Notes under the pieces: model-generated
The model's database searches: none
What the model was told of the DNA's origin: nothing
Seen by the model: the letters and a program-made list of their open reading frames with translations, nothing else
Translations under genes and position numbers: made by a program
In this document: piece after piece, positions 20,033 through 29,522 of the stretch
Layout: each line of letters opens with the position of its first letter
How positions within the stretch are numbered: position 1 is the stretch's first letter
Origin: Clostridium sp.
GTDB lineage: Bacteria; Bacillota; Clostridia; Clostridiales; Clostridiaceae
Assembly: GCA_017435645.1 (NCBI GenBank)
Contig: JAFSER010000008.1
Coordinates: forward strand, 1-51,138
Direction of reading: 5' to 3'
Length of the DNA: 51,138 nt

Positions 20033-21814
20033 ATGATTGAAAAGTGGATGTTAATTAATAAAAAAGAGAGCTTTTTAAAGCTCTCTGAATTTTTAAAGGA
20101 AAACCCATTAGTTTTAAGAATTTTAGCTAATAGAGGAATTGACAATATAAATTTAGCTAAAAGATTTTTATATGGAACAGTTAATGATTTGTATGATCCA
20201 TATCTTATGAAGGATATGAAAATTGGTATAGAAATTATAAAGGATGCAATAATAAATCAGAAAAAAATAGTTATTTATGGAGATTATGATTGTGATGGAG
20301 TAAATAGTACTACTATTTTATATAGAGGATTAAAAGAAGTTGGAGCAAATTATAGCTATTATATTCCTAATAGAGAAGAGGAAGGCTATGGAATGCATCC
20401 GGATAGGATAAAAAAACTTTATGAAGAAGGATATGAAGTAATATTAACTTGTGATAATGGAATTTCTGCTTTTGAGGAAGTAAAGCTAGCAAAAGAACTA
20501 GGTATGACAGTAGTTATAACAGATCATCATGATATTCCTATTAAAGAGAATAGTAGGGGAGAGTTGGTTGAAAAGGTACCAAATGCAGATGCTATAATTA
20601 ACCCAAAGCAAAAAGATTGTACATATCCTTTTAAGATGTTATGTGGTGCTGGAATAGCCTTGAAATTTGTTAAATGTTTATTTGATGAATTTAATATAGG
20701 GTCTAAAAAATATATAGATTTATTTCAATTTGCTGGTATTGCAACTGTTTGTGATGTTGTCGATTTAGTAGATGAGAATAGAATCATTGTTAAAAAAGCT
20801 TTAGAGTTATTAAATGAAAAAAGCAATATAGGTATTGAAGCATTAAAAAAAGCAACAGCATTAGAAAATAAAAAAGTAGAAGAATATCATCTTGGATTTG
20901 TTATTGGGCCATGTATTAATGCTACTGGAAGATTAGAAACAGCTGATTTATCAGTGGAGCTTTTAATAACTGATGATAAGAAAAGGGCAGAAGAGTTAGC
21001 AAAGCAATTAAGTGAATTAAATACAATAAGGCAAGATTTAACTAAAGAAAGCACAGAAAAAATTATAAATAGAATAGAAACAGAAAAAAAACATGAAGAG
21101 AAGGTTATAGTAGTTTATGAAGAAGATGTTCATGAAAGTATAGCTGGGATAGTTGCAGGAAGAATAAAAGAAAAATATAATATGCCTTGTATAGTTTTAA
21201 CAAAAGGGAAGGAAATGCCTAAGGGTTCTGCTAGATCAATAGAGGGATATAATATATCTAAAGAGTTAAGTAATTGTGCCAATCTTATAGAGAAATTTGG
21301 TGGTCATCCTATGGCAGCTGGTTTATCAATAAAGGAAGAAAATATTGATAAATTAAGAGAAGAATTAAATAAAAATTGTAAATTAACAGATGATGATTTA
21401 ATTCCAGTTGTAAAAATAGATTTACCATTAAGCTTAAGTTATTTAAATGAAGATTTAGTAAATATAATTGAAAATTTAAGACCATTTGGCAAAGGAAATC
21501 CAAGCCCGGTATTTGCTATTAAGGATGTATTTATTGAAAGATTATGGCTTCTTGGAAAGGAAAAAAACTTTTTTAAAGTCAGATGTAGATTTAATGTTGG
21601 TGGGAGAAATTTATATATTGATGGAATAAATTTTGATAAATTTGAAAGCTTTAAGGAAGATATAGTAAATAAGTATGGAGAAAATATTTTTAATGAAGCT
21701 GTTTCAAGCAGTTTTTTAAATATTAAAGCAGATATGATTTATTACCCAAGTATAAATGAATTTAATGGGAATAGAAGTATTCAGATTAATATAAAAAATA
21801 TAAGAGTACAGTAA
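20033..21814 (+). CDS. recJ: Single-stranded-DNA exonuclease RecJ
   Basis: 593 residues. 5'-3' ssDNA exonuclease used in recombination and mismatch or base-excision repair. DHH phosphoesterase motifs: YGDYDCDGVNS (motif I), ILTCDNG, VITDHHD (motif III), and the DHHA1 domain with GGHPMAAGLS. The C-terminal OB-like region contains ENLRPFGKGNPSPVF, a RecJ hallmark. Length is close to the E. coli type and lacks the extra C-terminal domain of B. subtilis RecJ. A modest AGGTG lies 4 nt before the ATG, 10 bp after the DJ-1-like gene. It is the last gene of the parE-parC operon, followed by a strong hairpin. Confidence 0.94.
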   Translation: MIEKWMLINKKESFLKLSEFLKENPLVLRILANRGIDNINLAKRFLYGTVNDLYDPYLMKDMKIGIEIIKDAIINQKKIVIYGDYDCDGVNSTTILYRGLKEVGANYSYYIPNREEEGYGMHPDRIKKLYEEGYEVILTCDNGISAFEEVKLAKELGMTVVITDHHDIPIKENSRGELVEKVPNADAIINPKQKDCTYPFKMLCGAGIALKFVKCLFDEFNIGSKKYIDLFQFAGIATVCDVVDLVDENRIIVKKALELLNEKSNIGIEALKKATALENKKVEEYHLGFVIGPCINATGRLETADLSVELLITDDKKRAEELAKQLSELNTIRQDLTKESTEKIINRIETEKKHEEKVIVVYEEDVHESIAGIVAGRIKEKYNMPCIVLTKGKEMPKGSARSIEGYNISKELSNCANLIEKFGGHPMAAGLSIKEENIDKLREELNKNCKLTDDDLIPVVKIDLPLSLSYLNEDLVNIIENLRPFGKGNPSPVFAIKDVFIERLWLLGKEKNFFKVRCRFNVGGRNLYIDGINFDKFESFKEDIVNKYGENIFNEAVSSSFLNIKADMIYYPSINEFNGNRSIQINIKNIRVQ

Positions 21815-21867
21815 GAAAAATAATTTATGTATTACAATATTATATTATTTTAAATAGTAATTAATAA

Positions 21868-21887
21868 GGGCTGTCATAAGACAGCCC
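21868..21887. terminator. Perfect CTGTC-core hairpin between recJ and the SASP gene
   Basis: GGGCTGTC and GACAGCCC pair perfectly around loop ATAA. On the plus strand no T-run follows; on the minus strand a weak TTATTAATT follows. It sits between convergent genes and probably limits transcription from both. Confidence 0.6.
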
Positions 21888-21924
21888 AAATTAGATGTAA
21901 AAGTTTAATAAAATAATATTTATA

Positions 21925-22107
21925 TTATTTTATGTTATTTTCATATTGTTGAACCATTCTTTTAACCATTTCTCCACCAACACTTCCGCATTGTTTAGAA
22001 GAAAGTTCTCCATTATAGTCTGAAAATGGTACTCCCATTTCATTAGCTACTTCATTTTTAAATTTAGCTAATCCATTTTTAGCTTCTGGAACTAATTTTG
22101 TTGCCAT
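21925..22107 (-). CDS. Small acid-soluble spore protein, alpha/beta type
   Basis: 60 residues. It coats and protects DNA in dormant spores and is degraded at germination. The family blocks are complete: LVPEAKNGLAKFKNEVANEMG, which includes the Gpr protease site at Glu-Val, then GVPFSDYNGELSSKQCGSVGGEMVKRM. AAGGAGGTG precedes the ATG at about 8 nt. Alpha/beta SASP genes are transcribed in the forespore by sigma-G; I see only a weak CATATAA-like -10 upstream and do not claim the promoter. This gene is direct evidence of a spore former. Confidence 0.97.
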   Translation of the reverse strand: MATKLVPEAKNGLAKFKNEVANEMGVPFSDYNGELSSKQCGSVGGEMVKRMVQQYENNIK

Positions 22108-22290
22108 ATTAATTCACCTCCTTTTCAACTTTGTAATAATAGCTTGTGTAAATTTAAAATAAATATTATATGTAACTTAAGGAAAGTAGATAAAATAGTG
22201 GCAAAATAAAAGTCAATTAAAAAATAACATTAAATTGAAAATAATAATATGATATATTGATATAGTACTTAGAAATTAAGGAGTGGTAAA

Positions 22291-23370
22291 ATGAGCAAAT
22301 ATAAAATTATAATGACTGGAGGAGGAACAGCAGGGCATGTTACCCCAAACCTAGCTCTAGTTCCAGAGTTAAAGAAAAGAGGATTTGAAATTAAATATAT
22401 TGGAAGTAAAGATGGAATAGAAAAAGAGATTATAGGAGATGCTAAAATTCCTTATTATGAAATATCATCTGGAAAATTAAGAAGATATTTTGATATAAAA
22501 AACTTTACAGATCCATTTAAGGTTTTAAATGGTGTATTACAAGCAAAAAAAATATTAAAAAAAGAAAAACCAGATATTATTTTTTCAAAAGGTGGATTTG
22601 TAGCTGTTCCTGTAGTAATAGCTGCTTCTATAAAAAAAATACCTGTTGTATCTCATGAATCTGACTTAACTCCTGGTCTAGCTAATAAACTATCTGCTCC
22701 ATTTTGTAATAAACTTTGTGTAACTTTTAGAGAAAGTTTAAAATATATAAAGGATAACAAAGGAGTTTTAACAGGAACGCCTATTAGAGAAGAAATACTA
22801 AAGGGAAGTAAAGAAAAAGGAAAGAAAATTTGTGGTTTTAAAGATAATAAAGAAATATTATTAATTATTGGGGGAAGTTTAGGAGCTAAAAGCATAAATG
22901 ATGTTATAAGAAAAAAATTAAATGAACTTCTTAAATCTTATAATATAATTCATGTATGCGGTAAAAATAATTTAGTACCTAAATTAAATAAAACTAATGG
23001 GTATATACAATTCGAATATGTAAAAGAAGAATTGGCAGATTTATTGAAAGCAGCAGATTATGTTATATCAAGAGCAGGGGCAAATGTAATTTTTGAGTTG
23101 TTAGCATTAAGAAAGCCTACATTATTAATACCATTATCTAAGAAAACAAGTAGAGGAGATCAGATTTTAAATGCAAATTCATTTGAAAAAGAAGGTTTTT
23201 CAATTGTTTTAGATGAAGACTCAATGCTTGATGATCCAGATCAGTTATTAATAAAGTTAAAAGAGCTTAAGGATAGTAAAGATACTTTAGTTAATAATAT
23301 GATTAAAAGTGATGTGGGAAATGGTGTTGATTCGATAATACAAATTATCACTAAAAGTATTAAAAAATAA
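22291..23370 (+). CDS. murG: MurG, UDP-GlcNAc:lipid I GlcNAc transferase
   Basis: Makes lipid II, the peptidoglycan precursor, at the inner face of the membrane. 359 residues, normal length. Two-domain GT-B fold: N-terminal glycine-rich [33 protein letters not shown] and [15 protein letters not shown]-terminal [13 protein letters not shown] and the donor site [23 protein letters not shown]. Here murG stands alone, not in a division and cell-wall cluster. GGAG lies 8 nt upstream of the ATG. Confidence 0.96.
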   Translation: MSKYKIIMTGGGTAGHVTPNLALVPELKKRGFEIKYIGSKDGIEKEIIGDAKIPYYEISSGKLRRYFDIKNFTDPFKVLNGVLQAKKILKKEKPDIIFSKGGFVAVPVVIAASIKKIPVVSHESDLTPGLANKLSAPFCNKLCVTFRESLKYIKDNKGVLTGTPIREEILKGSKEKGKKICGFKDNKEILLIIGGSLGAKSINDVIRKKLNELLKSYNIIHVCGKNNLVPKLNKTNGYIQFEYVKEELADLLKAADYVISRAGANVIFELLALRKPTLLIPLSKKTSRGDQILNANSFEKEGFSIVLDEDSMLDDPDQLLIKLKELKDSKDTLVNNMIKSDVGNGVDSIIQIITKSIKK

Positions 23371-23531
23371 ATAAAGTGTGGTAATTTTAGATTTATAAAG
23401 TAATAATATATCAATATTAGCATAGAGACCTTGCAAAATAAAAATAGTGTTATATAATTAAAGGGTAAGTGTAAAGAAGTAATATATATCCAAAGAATTG
23501 GCTTTTAGTCAAAGAATGAGGTGATGTATTG

Positions 23532-23957
23532 ATGAAAAAGGTTTCGATAATTTATTGGAGCAATGGTGGTAACGTAGAAGTTCTTGCTAATTCGATAGCG
23601 GAAGGATGTAAAAGTGATAATGTTTCAGTAAATATAAAAAATGTTTGTGATGCAAGCATTGAAGATGTTACAGAAGCATATGCAGTTGCTTTTGGAAGTC
23701 CGTCTATGGATAATAATAGAATAGAGCAACAAGAAATGGAGCCATTTATTAACCAATTCAAATTATTGCCAAATCAACAAAAGAAAATAGCATTATTTGG
23801 ATCATACGGATGGGATGATGGAAAATTTATGCGAGATTGGGTTGAACGAATGAAAGATTACGATTTTAATGTTGTAGGAAGCATCGCCGTTAAGGAATCG
23901 CCAAATGAAGAAGAATTATTAGAAGCACGAAAACTTGGTGAGGAGTTAACTAAATAA
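23532..23957 (+). CDS. Short-chain flavodoxin with altered FMN phosphate loop
   Basis: 141 residues. FMN-binding electron carrier that likely serves the PFOR encoded next. Similar overall to the clostridial flavodoxin type, with the 90s loop FGSYGWDDGKFMRDW intact. The phosphate loop is unusual: WSNGGNVE replaces WSGTGNTE, so both Thr hydroxyls that normally hold FMN phosphate are Gly and Val. Codon use differs from all neighbours (CGA arginines in RDWVERM and EARK, TCG serines, GCC and GCG alanines). GAGGTG at 23518-23523 fits ATG 23532 (8 nt) better than TTG 23529. A divergent flavodoxin-fold protein that no longer binds FMN is an alternative. Confidence 0.85.
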   Translation: MKKVSIIYWSNGGNVEVLANSIAEGCKSDNVSVNIKNVCDASIEDVTEAYAVAFGSPSMDNNRIEQQEMEPFINQFKLLPNQQKKIALFGSYGWDDGKFMRDWVERMKDYDFNVVGSIAVKESPNEEELLEARKLGEELTK

Positions 23958-24070
23958 AAAAATTCTTTGAGGGGATAAGGACATTGTAAGAGTACTTATT
24001 TAGGGGTTAAGTACTTGACTTCAGATAAAGAATTGTATCTTTTCTTAATAAACATTCATTCTTAGCTTTT

Positions 24071-24092
24071 AATACAGAGTATATTCTGTATT
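24071..24092. promoter_or_regulatory. 8-bp inverted repeat upstream of the PFOR gene
   Basis: AATACAGA and TCTGTATT are perfect arms around GTATAT, 41 nt before the start codon. A second repeat, AGTACTTA with TAAGTACT around an 8-9-nt centre, lies about 70 nt further upstream. They are candidate operators for a redox or carbon regulator; neither matches a Rex consensus that I know. Confidence 0.4.
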
Positions 24093-24133
24093 TATGTATT
24101 ATTATTTTTTCTAATAAGAAAGAGAGGTCAAAT

Positions 24134-27100
24134 ATGATGAGAAAAATGAAAACTATGGATGGGAATACTGCTGCTGCTCATATATCCTATGCGTTTACTG
24201 AAGTAGCTGCAATATTTCCAATAACACCATCTTCACCAATGGCTGAACATGTTGATGAATGGTCAGCACAAGGTAGAAAGAACATATTTGGGCAAACCGT
24301 TAAAGTTATGGAAATGCAATCAGAAGCAGGAGCAGCTGGTGCAGTTCATGGATCTTTACAAGCAGGTGCATTAACAACAACATATACTGCATCTCAAGGT
24401 TTATTATTAATGATTCCTAATATGTATAAGATTGCTGGAGAAATGCTACCAACAGTATTCCATGTATCTGCAAGAGCACTAGCAACATCTTCATTAAGTA
24501 TATTTGGAGATCATCAAGACGTTATGGCTGCTAGACAAACTGGTTTTGCAATGCTAGCAGAAGGATCAGTACAAGAAGTTATGGATTTAGCTGCAGTTGC
24601 ACACTTAACTTCAATAAAAACTAGAATACCATTTATGAATTTCTTTGATGGTTTCAGAACATCACACGAAATTCAAAAAATAGAAGTTTTAGAATATGAT
24701 GAACTAGCTAAATTAGTTGATTATGAAGCTTTACAAGGATTCAGAAAGAGAGCTTTAAATCCAAATCATCCAGTTACTAGAGGTACAGCTCAAAACCCAG
24801 ATATATATTTCCAAACTAGAGAATCTGTAAATAGATTCTATGAAGATATTCCAGAAGTAGTTGAAAGCTATATGGCTGAAATAACTAAGTTAACAGGAAG
24901 AGAATATCATTGTTTCGATTATTATGGAGCACCAGATGCAGATAGAATAATCATCACTATGGGTTCATCAATAGATGTTACTGAAGAAACTGTAGATTAT
25001 TTAAATGCAAGAGGAGAAAAAGTTGGTTTAGTTAAAGTAAGATTATACAGACCATTCTCAACAGAAAGATTATTAAAAGTTATACCAGCTACAGTTAAAG
25101 CTATAGCTGTTTTAGATAGAACTAAAGAACCAGGTTCAATTGGGGAACCATTATACTTAGATGTTAAAAGTGCATTTTATGGAAAAGAAAATGCTCCAGT
25201 AATAGTTGGAGGAAGATATGGATTAGGTTCAAAAGATCCAAACCCTTCAGATATAGCTGCAGTATTTGCAAATATTGCAAAAGAAACTCCAAAGGATGGA
25301 TTTACAATATCAATAGTTGATGATGTAACTAACACATCATTAGAAAAAGTTGAAGATATAGATGCATCAACAGAAGGAACAAAAGCGTGTAAGTTCTGGG
25401 GTCTAGGATCAGATGGTACAGTTGGTGCTAATAAGAGTGCAATTAAGATCATTGGAGACCATACAGACATGTATGCTCAAGGATACTTCTCTTATGATTC
25501 AAAGAAATCTGGTGGTATAACTGTATCTCACTTAAGATTTGGTAAGAAACCAATTAAGTCACCATATCTAGTAGATAAAGCTGATTTTGTTGCGTGCCAT
25601 AATCAGGCTTATGTATATAAATACAATGTGTTAGAGGGATTAAAGAAAAATGGTAAATTCTTATTTAACACTATATGGACGCCAGAAGAAATTAATAAAA
25701 AGCTACCAGCTGATATGAAGAGATTCATTGCAGAAAACAACATTGAATTCTATACATTAAATGCTGTTAAAATAGCTCAAGAAATAGGACTTGGTGGAAG
25801 AATTAACATGATAATGCAAGCTGCTTTCTTCAAGATTGCAAACATTATCCCAGTTGAAGATGCTGTTAAGTACTTAAAAGATGCTGTTATAACATCATAT
25901 GGTAAAAAAGGTGAAAAAGTTGTTAATATGAACTTTGCAGCTATAGATAAAGGTGTTGAATCAATAGTTAAGATAGATGTTCCAGCTGATTGGAAAGATG
26001 CTAAAGATGAAGCTAAAGAAGATAGAAGTGATATTCCAGAATTTATTAAGAATATAGTTGAGCCAATAAATGCTCAAAAAGGATTTGACCTTCCAGTATC
26101 AGCTTTTGAAGGTATGGAAGATGGTACATTTATGCCAGGTACTGCTGCTTATGAAAAGAGAGGTATAGCTATAAATGTTCCAGAATGGCAACAAGATAAA
26201 TGTATACAATGTAACCAATGTGCATATGTTTGTCCACATGCTGCTATAAGACCATTCTTATTAAATGAATCTGAAAAGAATAATGCACCAGAAGGTATGA
26301 AGATAGTTGCTGCTAAAGCATTAAAGACAGAAGAACCAACATTCTACACTATTGGAGTTACTCCATTAGACTGTACAGGATGTGGAAACTGTGCGCAAGT
26401 ATGTCCAGCACCAGGAAAAGCCTTAATTATGGAACCAATTGCTACTCAAGAAGCAGAAATTACTAACTGGGAATATGCAGTTAAGGATGTTTCACCTAAG
26501 AAGAATCCTATGAATAAGAAAACATTAAAAGGAAGTCAATTTGAGCAACCATTATTTGAGTTCTCAGGAGCTTGTGCTGGTTGTGGAGAAACTCCATATG
26601 CTAAGCTTGTAACTCAATTATTTGGAGATAGAATGATGATAGCTAATGCTACTGGTTGTTCTTCTATTTGGGGTGGATCAGTTCCTGCAACTCCATATAC
26701 AGTAAACCATGAAGGACATGGTCCTGCTTGGGCAAACTCATTATTTGAAGATAATGCTGAATATGGATTAGGTATGTTCTTAGGAGTTAAAGCTATAAGA
26801 GAAAGAATTGCTGATAATATGGCTAAAGCTATAGAAGGCGGAGCTTCAGAAGAAGTTAAAGTAGTACTTCAAGATTGGTTAGATAATATAGATAATGGAG
26901 AAGGTACTAGAGATAGAGCTAAGAATGTAATAGCTGCTTTAGAAAATGTAGATGAAGATTATGCTAAAGAAATATTAAAGGATAAAGAATTCTTAGTTAA
27001 GAGATCTCAATGGATATTCGGAGGAGATGGATGGGCATATGACATCGGATATGGTGGATTAGACCATGTATTAGCTTCAGGAGAAGACGTAAATGTTCTT

Positions 27101-27649
27101 GTATTTGATACTGAAATATATTCAAATACAGGTGGTCAATCTTCTAAATCTACACCAACTGCTGCAATAGCTAAATTTGCTGCATCAGGTAAGAAGATAA
27201 AGAAGAAAGATCTTGGAATGATGGCTATGACATATGGTTATGTATATGTAGCTCAAATCTCTATGGGAGCAGATAAGAACCAAACTCTTAAAGCAATAGC
27301 AGAAGCAGAAGCTTATAAAGGACCATCATTAATAATAGCTTATGCTCCATGTATAAGCCATGGTATTAAGAATGGTATGGCTAACAGCCAAGATGAAGCT
27401 AAGAAAGCTGTTGAATGCGGATATTGGGGATTATATAGATATAACCCTACTTTAGTTGGAACTAAGAATCCATTCTCATTAGACTCTAAGGAACCAAAAG
27501 GAAACTTCAGAGAATTCTTAATGGGAGAAGTAAGATATGCTTCATTAGCAAAGGCATTCCCAGAACAAGCAGAAGCATTATTTGAAAAGACTGAAAAAGA
27601 TGCTAAGGAAAGATTAGCAAACTATAAGAGATTAGCTGAACAACAATAG
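24134..27649 (+). CDS. nifJ: Pyruvate:ferredoxin (flavodoxin) oxidoreductase, PFOR
   Basis: Oxidises pyruvate to acetyl-CoA and CO2 and passes two electrons to ferredoxin or flavodoxin; the central step of clostridial fermentation. 1171 residues in one chain, all domains fused, as usual. N-terminal pyruvate-binding domain (FPITPSSPMAEHVDEW), then domain II with GSSIDVTEETVDYL. Two [4Fe-4S] ferredoxin motifs follow: CIQCNQCAYVCP near 690 and CTGCGNCAQVCP near 747. The proximal cluster Cys pair is in CAGCGETPYAK near 812, and the TPP site is GGDGWAYDIGYGG near 963 with NTGGQSSKSTPTAA. Codon use is very regular, with nearly all Arg as AGA, indicating high expression. The neighbour is a flavodoxin. 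Confidence 0.98.
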   Translation: MMRKMKTMDGNTAAAHISYAFTEVAAIFPITPSSPMAEHVDEWSAQGRKNIFGQTVKVMEMQSEAGAAGAVHGSLQAGALTTTYTASQGLLLMIPNMYKIAGEMLPTVFHVSARALATSSLSIFGDHQDVMAARQTGFAMLAEGSVQEVMDLAAVAHLTSIKTRIPFMNFFDGFRTSHEIQKIEVLEYDELAKLVDYEALQGFRKRALNPNHPVTRGTAQNPDIYFQTRESVNRFYEDIPEVVESYMAEITKLTGREYHCFDYYGAPDADRIIITMGSSIDVTEETVDYLNARGEKVGLVKVRLYRPFSTERLLKVIPATVKAIAVLDRTKEPGSIGEPLYLDVKSAFYGKENAPVIVGGRYGLGSKDPNPSDIAAVFANIAKETPKDGFTISIVDDVTNTSLEKVEDIDASTEGTKACKFWGLGSDGTVGANKSAIKIIGDHTDMYAQGYFSYDSKKSGGITVSHLRFGKKPIKSPYLVDKADFVACHNQAYVYKYNVLEGLKKNGKFLFNTIWTPEEINKKLPADMKRFIAENNIEFYTLNAVKIAQEIGLGGRINMIMQAAFFKIANIIPVEDAVKYLKDAVITSYGKKGEKVVNMNFAAIDKGVESIVKIDVPADWKDAKDEAKEDRSDIPEFIKNIVEPINAQKGFDLPVSAFEGMEDGTFMPGTAAYEKRGIAINVPEWQQDKCIQCNQCAYVCPHAAIRPFLLNESEKNNAPEGMKIVAAKALKTEEPTFYTIGVTPLDCTGCGNCAQVCPAPGKALIMEPIATQEAEITNWEYAVKDVSPKKNPMNKKTLKGSQFEQPLFEFSGACAGCGETPYAKLVTQLFGDRMMIANATGCSSIWGGSVPATPYTVNHEGHGPAWANSLFEDNAEYGLGMFLGVKAIRERIADNMAKAIEGGASEEVKVVLQDWLDNIDNGEGTRDRAKNVIAALENVDEDYAKEILKDKEFLVKRSQWIFGGDGWAYDIGYGGLDHVLASGEDVNVLVFDTEIYSNTGGQSSKSTPTAAIAKFAASGKKIKKKDLGMMAMTYGYVYVAQISMGADKNQTLKAIAEAEAYKGPSLIIAYAPCISHGIKNGMANSQDEAKKAVECGYWGLYRYNPTLVGTKNPFSLDSKEPKGNFREFLMGEVRYASLAKAFPEQAEALFEKTEKDAKERLANYKRLAEQQ

Positions 27650-27683
27650 TTAATAATAAAATCTTAAACTTAAATATAGTATA

Positions 27684-27716
27684 GAAAGACTTGGTGTTAA
27701 TTCACCAGGTCTTTTA
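27684..27716 (+). terminator. Terminator after PFOR
   Basis: AAGACTTGGTG (27686-27696) and CACCAGGTCTT (27703-27713) form an 11-bp stem with one wobble and loop TTAATT, followed by TTATAA. Confidence 0.8.
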
Positions 27717-28172
27717 TAAATATTGAATAATTTATATTATATATAAATAAAAGAAAATAGGTTTATAAGATAAAAAATATAATAAATAAGCTTATTAAGA
27801 AATTTAAAAAAATAATATTCATAAGAATATTTTAAGTAGATATGTAGATATAATAAAAGTAAAAATTATATAGTGGTAATATTATTAAAATAATAATAGG
27901 AGTTTTTAAAATTATTAATATAATAGTGATAATTTAATATGAAAAAATAGAAGGAATTATGTTAATTATAAAAATACTTTTAATAGAAATGAAAGTTAAT
28001 ATTCAACTAAATGAATATTAAAAAAATACTTATGTTATTTTTTTAGATTTAATAATAAAAAAGTATATTTTTTTAAAATTAATAATAAATTTTAAATGTT
28101 TTACTTTTAATTTTATTAAATTAAGGGTAGAATTAAATAGAACATTTATCTCATTAAAGGAGGATTATTATT
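27717..28172. other. AT-rich gene-free spacer
   Basis: About 450 bp of very low GC, with no ORF over a dozen codons, no recognised RNA gene and no strong repeat beyond a short AATATTCA/TGAATATT stem near 28000. It ends in the AAAGGAGG ribosome site of the DUF1292 gene. It may be a promoter or UP-element region or simply decayed sequence. Confidence 0.5.
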
Positions 28173-28517
28173 ATGAGTAATGAAAATAATTGTGGATGCA
28201 ATGAAGAAAAGGATACATGTGGATGCGGATGTAATCACAATCATGAACATAATCATAAAAGCGAATGTGGATGTGGATGTGGCGAAGAGCATCATGAACA
28301 CTTTGTAGTAGATTTAGAAGATGAAAATGGAAATACTGTATCTTGCGCAATTATAGATGCTTTTGAATTTGAAGAAAATGAATATATATTAGCACAAGAT
28401 CCTAATGAAGATTCAGTATATTTATTTAGAGCTTTAGAAGATGGAGAATTAGTAATTCCAGAAGAAGAAGAGTTTAACAGAGTATCAAAATTCTACAGTG
28501 AAGAAGTAGCTGAATAA
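28173..28517 (+). CDS. DUF1292 family protein with Cys/His-rich N-terminal extension
   Basis: 114 residues. The C-terminal 70 residues match the DUF1292 (YrzB-like) pattern of a small acidic beta domain: VVDLEDENGNTVSCAIIDAFEF, YILAQDPNEDSVYLFRALEDGE, then EEEEFNRVSKF. Fused in front is an unusual segment (residues 1-43) with eight Cys in CGC-type pairs (7/9, 16/18/20, 32/34/36) and seven His, including an HNHEHNH run, which suggests binding of zinc or another soft metal. DUF1292 has no established function. A strong AAAGGAGG precedes the ATG and a terminator follows, so it is monocistronic. Confidence 0.82.
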   Translation: MSNENNCGCNEEKDTCGCGCNHNHEHNHKSECGCGCGEEHHEHFVVDLEDENGNTVSCAIIDAFEFEENEYILAQDPNEDSVYLFRALEDGELVIPEEEEFNRVSKFYSEEVAE

Positions 28518-28525
28518 TCTATATG

Positions 28526-28554
28526 ATAAAGACACCGTTGGTGTCTTTTTATCT
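28526..28554 (+). terminator. Terminator after the DUF1292 gene
   Basis: GATAAAGACACC and GGTGTCTTTTTATC pair around GTT, with the T-run inside the descending arm. Confidence 0.85.
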
Positions 28555-28672
28555 TATACAAAAATATCTAATAAAACCTATAACTTAACATAATCTTATA
28601 TACTTTCATATTGTCATTTAATATTAATAGTGATATATTTTTATATATAAACTTAAGAAATAAGGTGTTAAA

Positions 28673-29494
28673 ATGAATTATGCAGATTTACATATACATT
28701 CTAGTTATTCAGATGGCACTATGACACCGGAAGAGATAATTGATAATGCTATAAATTTAGGCGTAAGGGTTATTTCTATAACTGATCATGATTCTATTGC
28801 CTCACAATATGTAACTAATAAGAATTATGAAAATATTAATATTATTCCTGGTATTGAGTTAAGTACAGAATTTGAGAACTTAGAACTTCATATATTAGGA
28901 TATTTTATTGATGTAAAAGATAAAGAGTTAATTAATGTAGTTAATAAATTAAATAAAGCAAGAATAGAAAGAGTAGAAGAAATAATTTTAAGATTAAAAA
29001 AATATGATATTTATATAGATAAAGAAGACTTAGAGATAGATAGTAATTCAACTATTGGTAGAAGTCATATTGCAAAAGCAATGGTTAAAAAAGGTTATTT
29101 TGAAAATTATAAAGTTGCTTTTACTAGTTATTTAGTAAAAGGAAAACCTGCATATATTAAAGGTTATAAATTAAATTATAAAAAGGTTATTGAAGTTATT
29201 AATAATGCTGGTGGAATAGCTGTTTTAGCGCATCCTGGACAAATTTATAAATCTTTAGAAATAGAAAGAATAATTAGGAATTTACGTTCTTATGGATTAA
29301 ATGGAATAGAAGTATATCATCCAAGTCACACTAAAGAACAAACTAATAATTTTTATAATCTAGCAAAAAAATATAAATTATTAGTTACTGGTGGTAGTGA
29401 TTTTCATGGGAAAGGATGTTTAAAGGAAAACGTGATAGGAAGCTATGGTATTAATGAAAAATTATTAAATAAGTTAATAAATTTAACAAAATAA
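28673..29494 (+). CDS. PHP-domain phosphoesterase (RNase AM/YciV type)
   Basis: 273 residues forming a complete PHP domain. Metal ligands are visible in order: ADLHIHSSYSDGT (motif I), SITDHDS (motif II), GIELSTE, AVLAHPGQ (motif III) and GGSDFHGKG (motif IV). The arrangement, with the variable insertion between GIELS and AHPG, fits the stand-alone family that includes nucleoside 3',5'-bisphosphate phosphatase and the RNA 5'-exonuclease RNase AM. Which substrate is used here cannot be read from sequence. AAGGTG lies upstream of the ATG. The next gene starts 28 bp on without a terminator, suggesting cotranscription. Confidence 0.87.
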   Translation: MNYADLHIHSSYSDGTMTPEEIIDNAINLGVRVISITDHDSIASQYVTNKNYENINIIPGIELSTEFENLELHILGYFIDVKDKELINVVNKLNKARIERVEEIILRLKKYDIYIDKEDLEIDSNSTIGRSHIAKAMVKKGYFENYKVAFTSYLVKGKPAYIKGYKLNYKKVIEVINNAGGIAVLAHPGQIYKSLEIERIIRNLRSYGLNGIEVYHPSHTKEQTNNFYNLAKKYKLLVTGGSDFHGKGCLKENVIGSYGINEKLLNKLINLTK

Positions 29495-29522
29495 TATAAT
29501 TTAAATAAATGGGGGAGTTATA

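Noticed and set aside
25177-25470. 97-codon minus-strand frame inside PFOR
   Set aside because: Shadow of a highly conserved coding region; no start signals.
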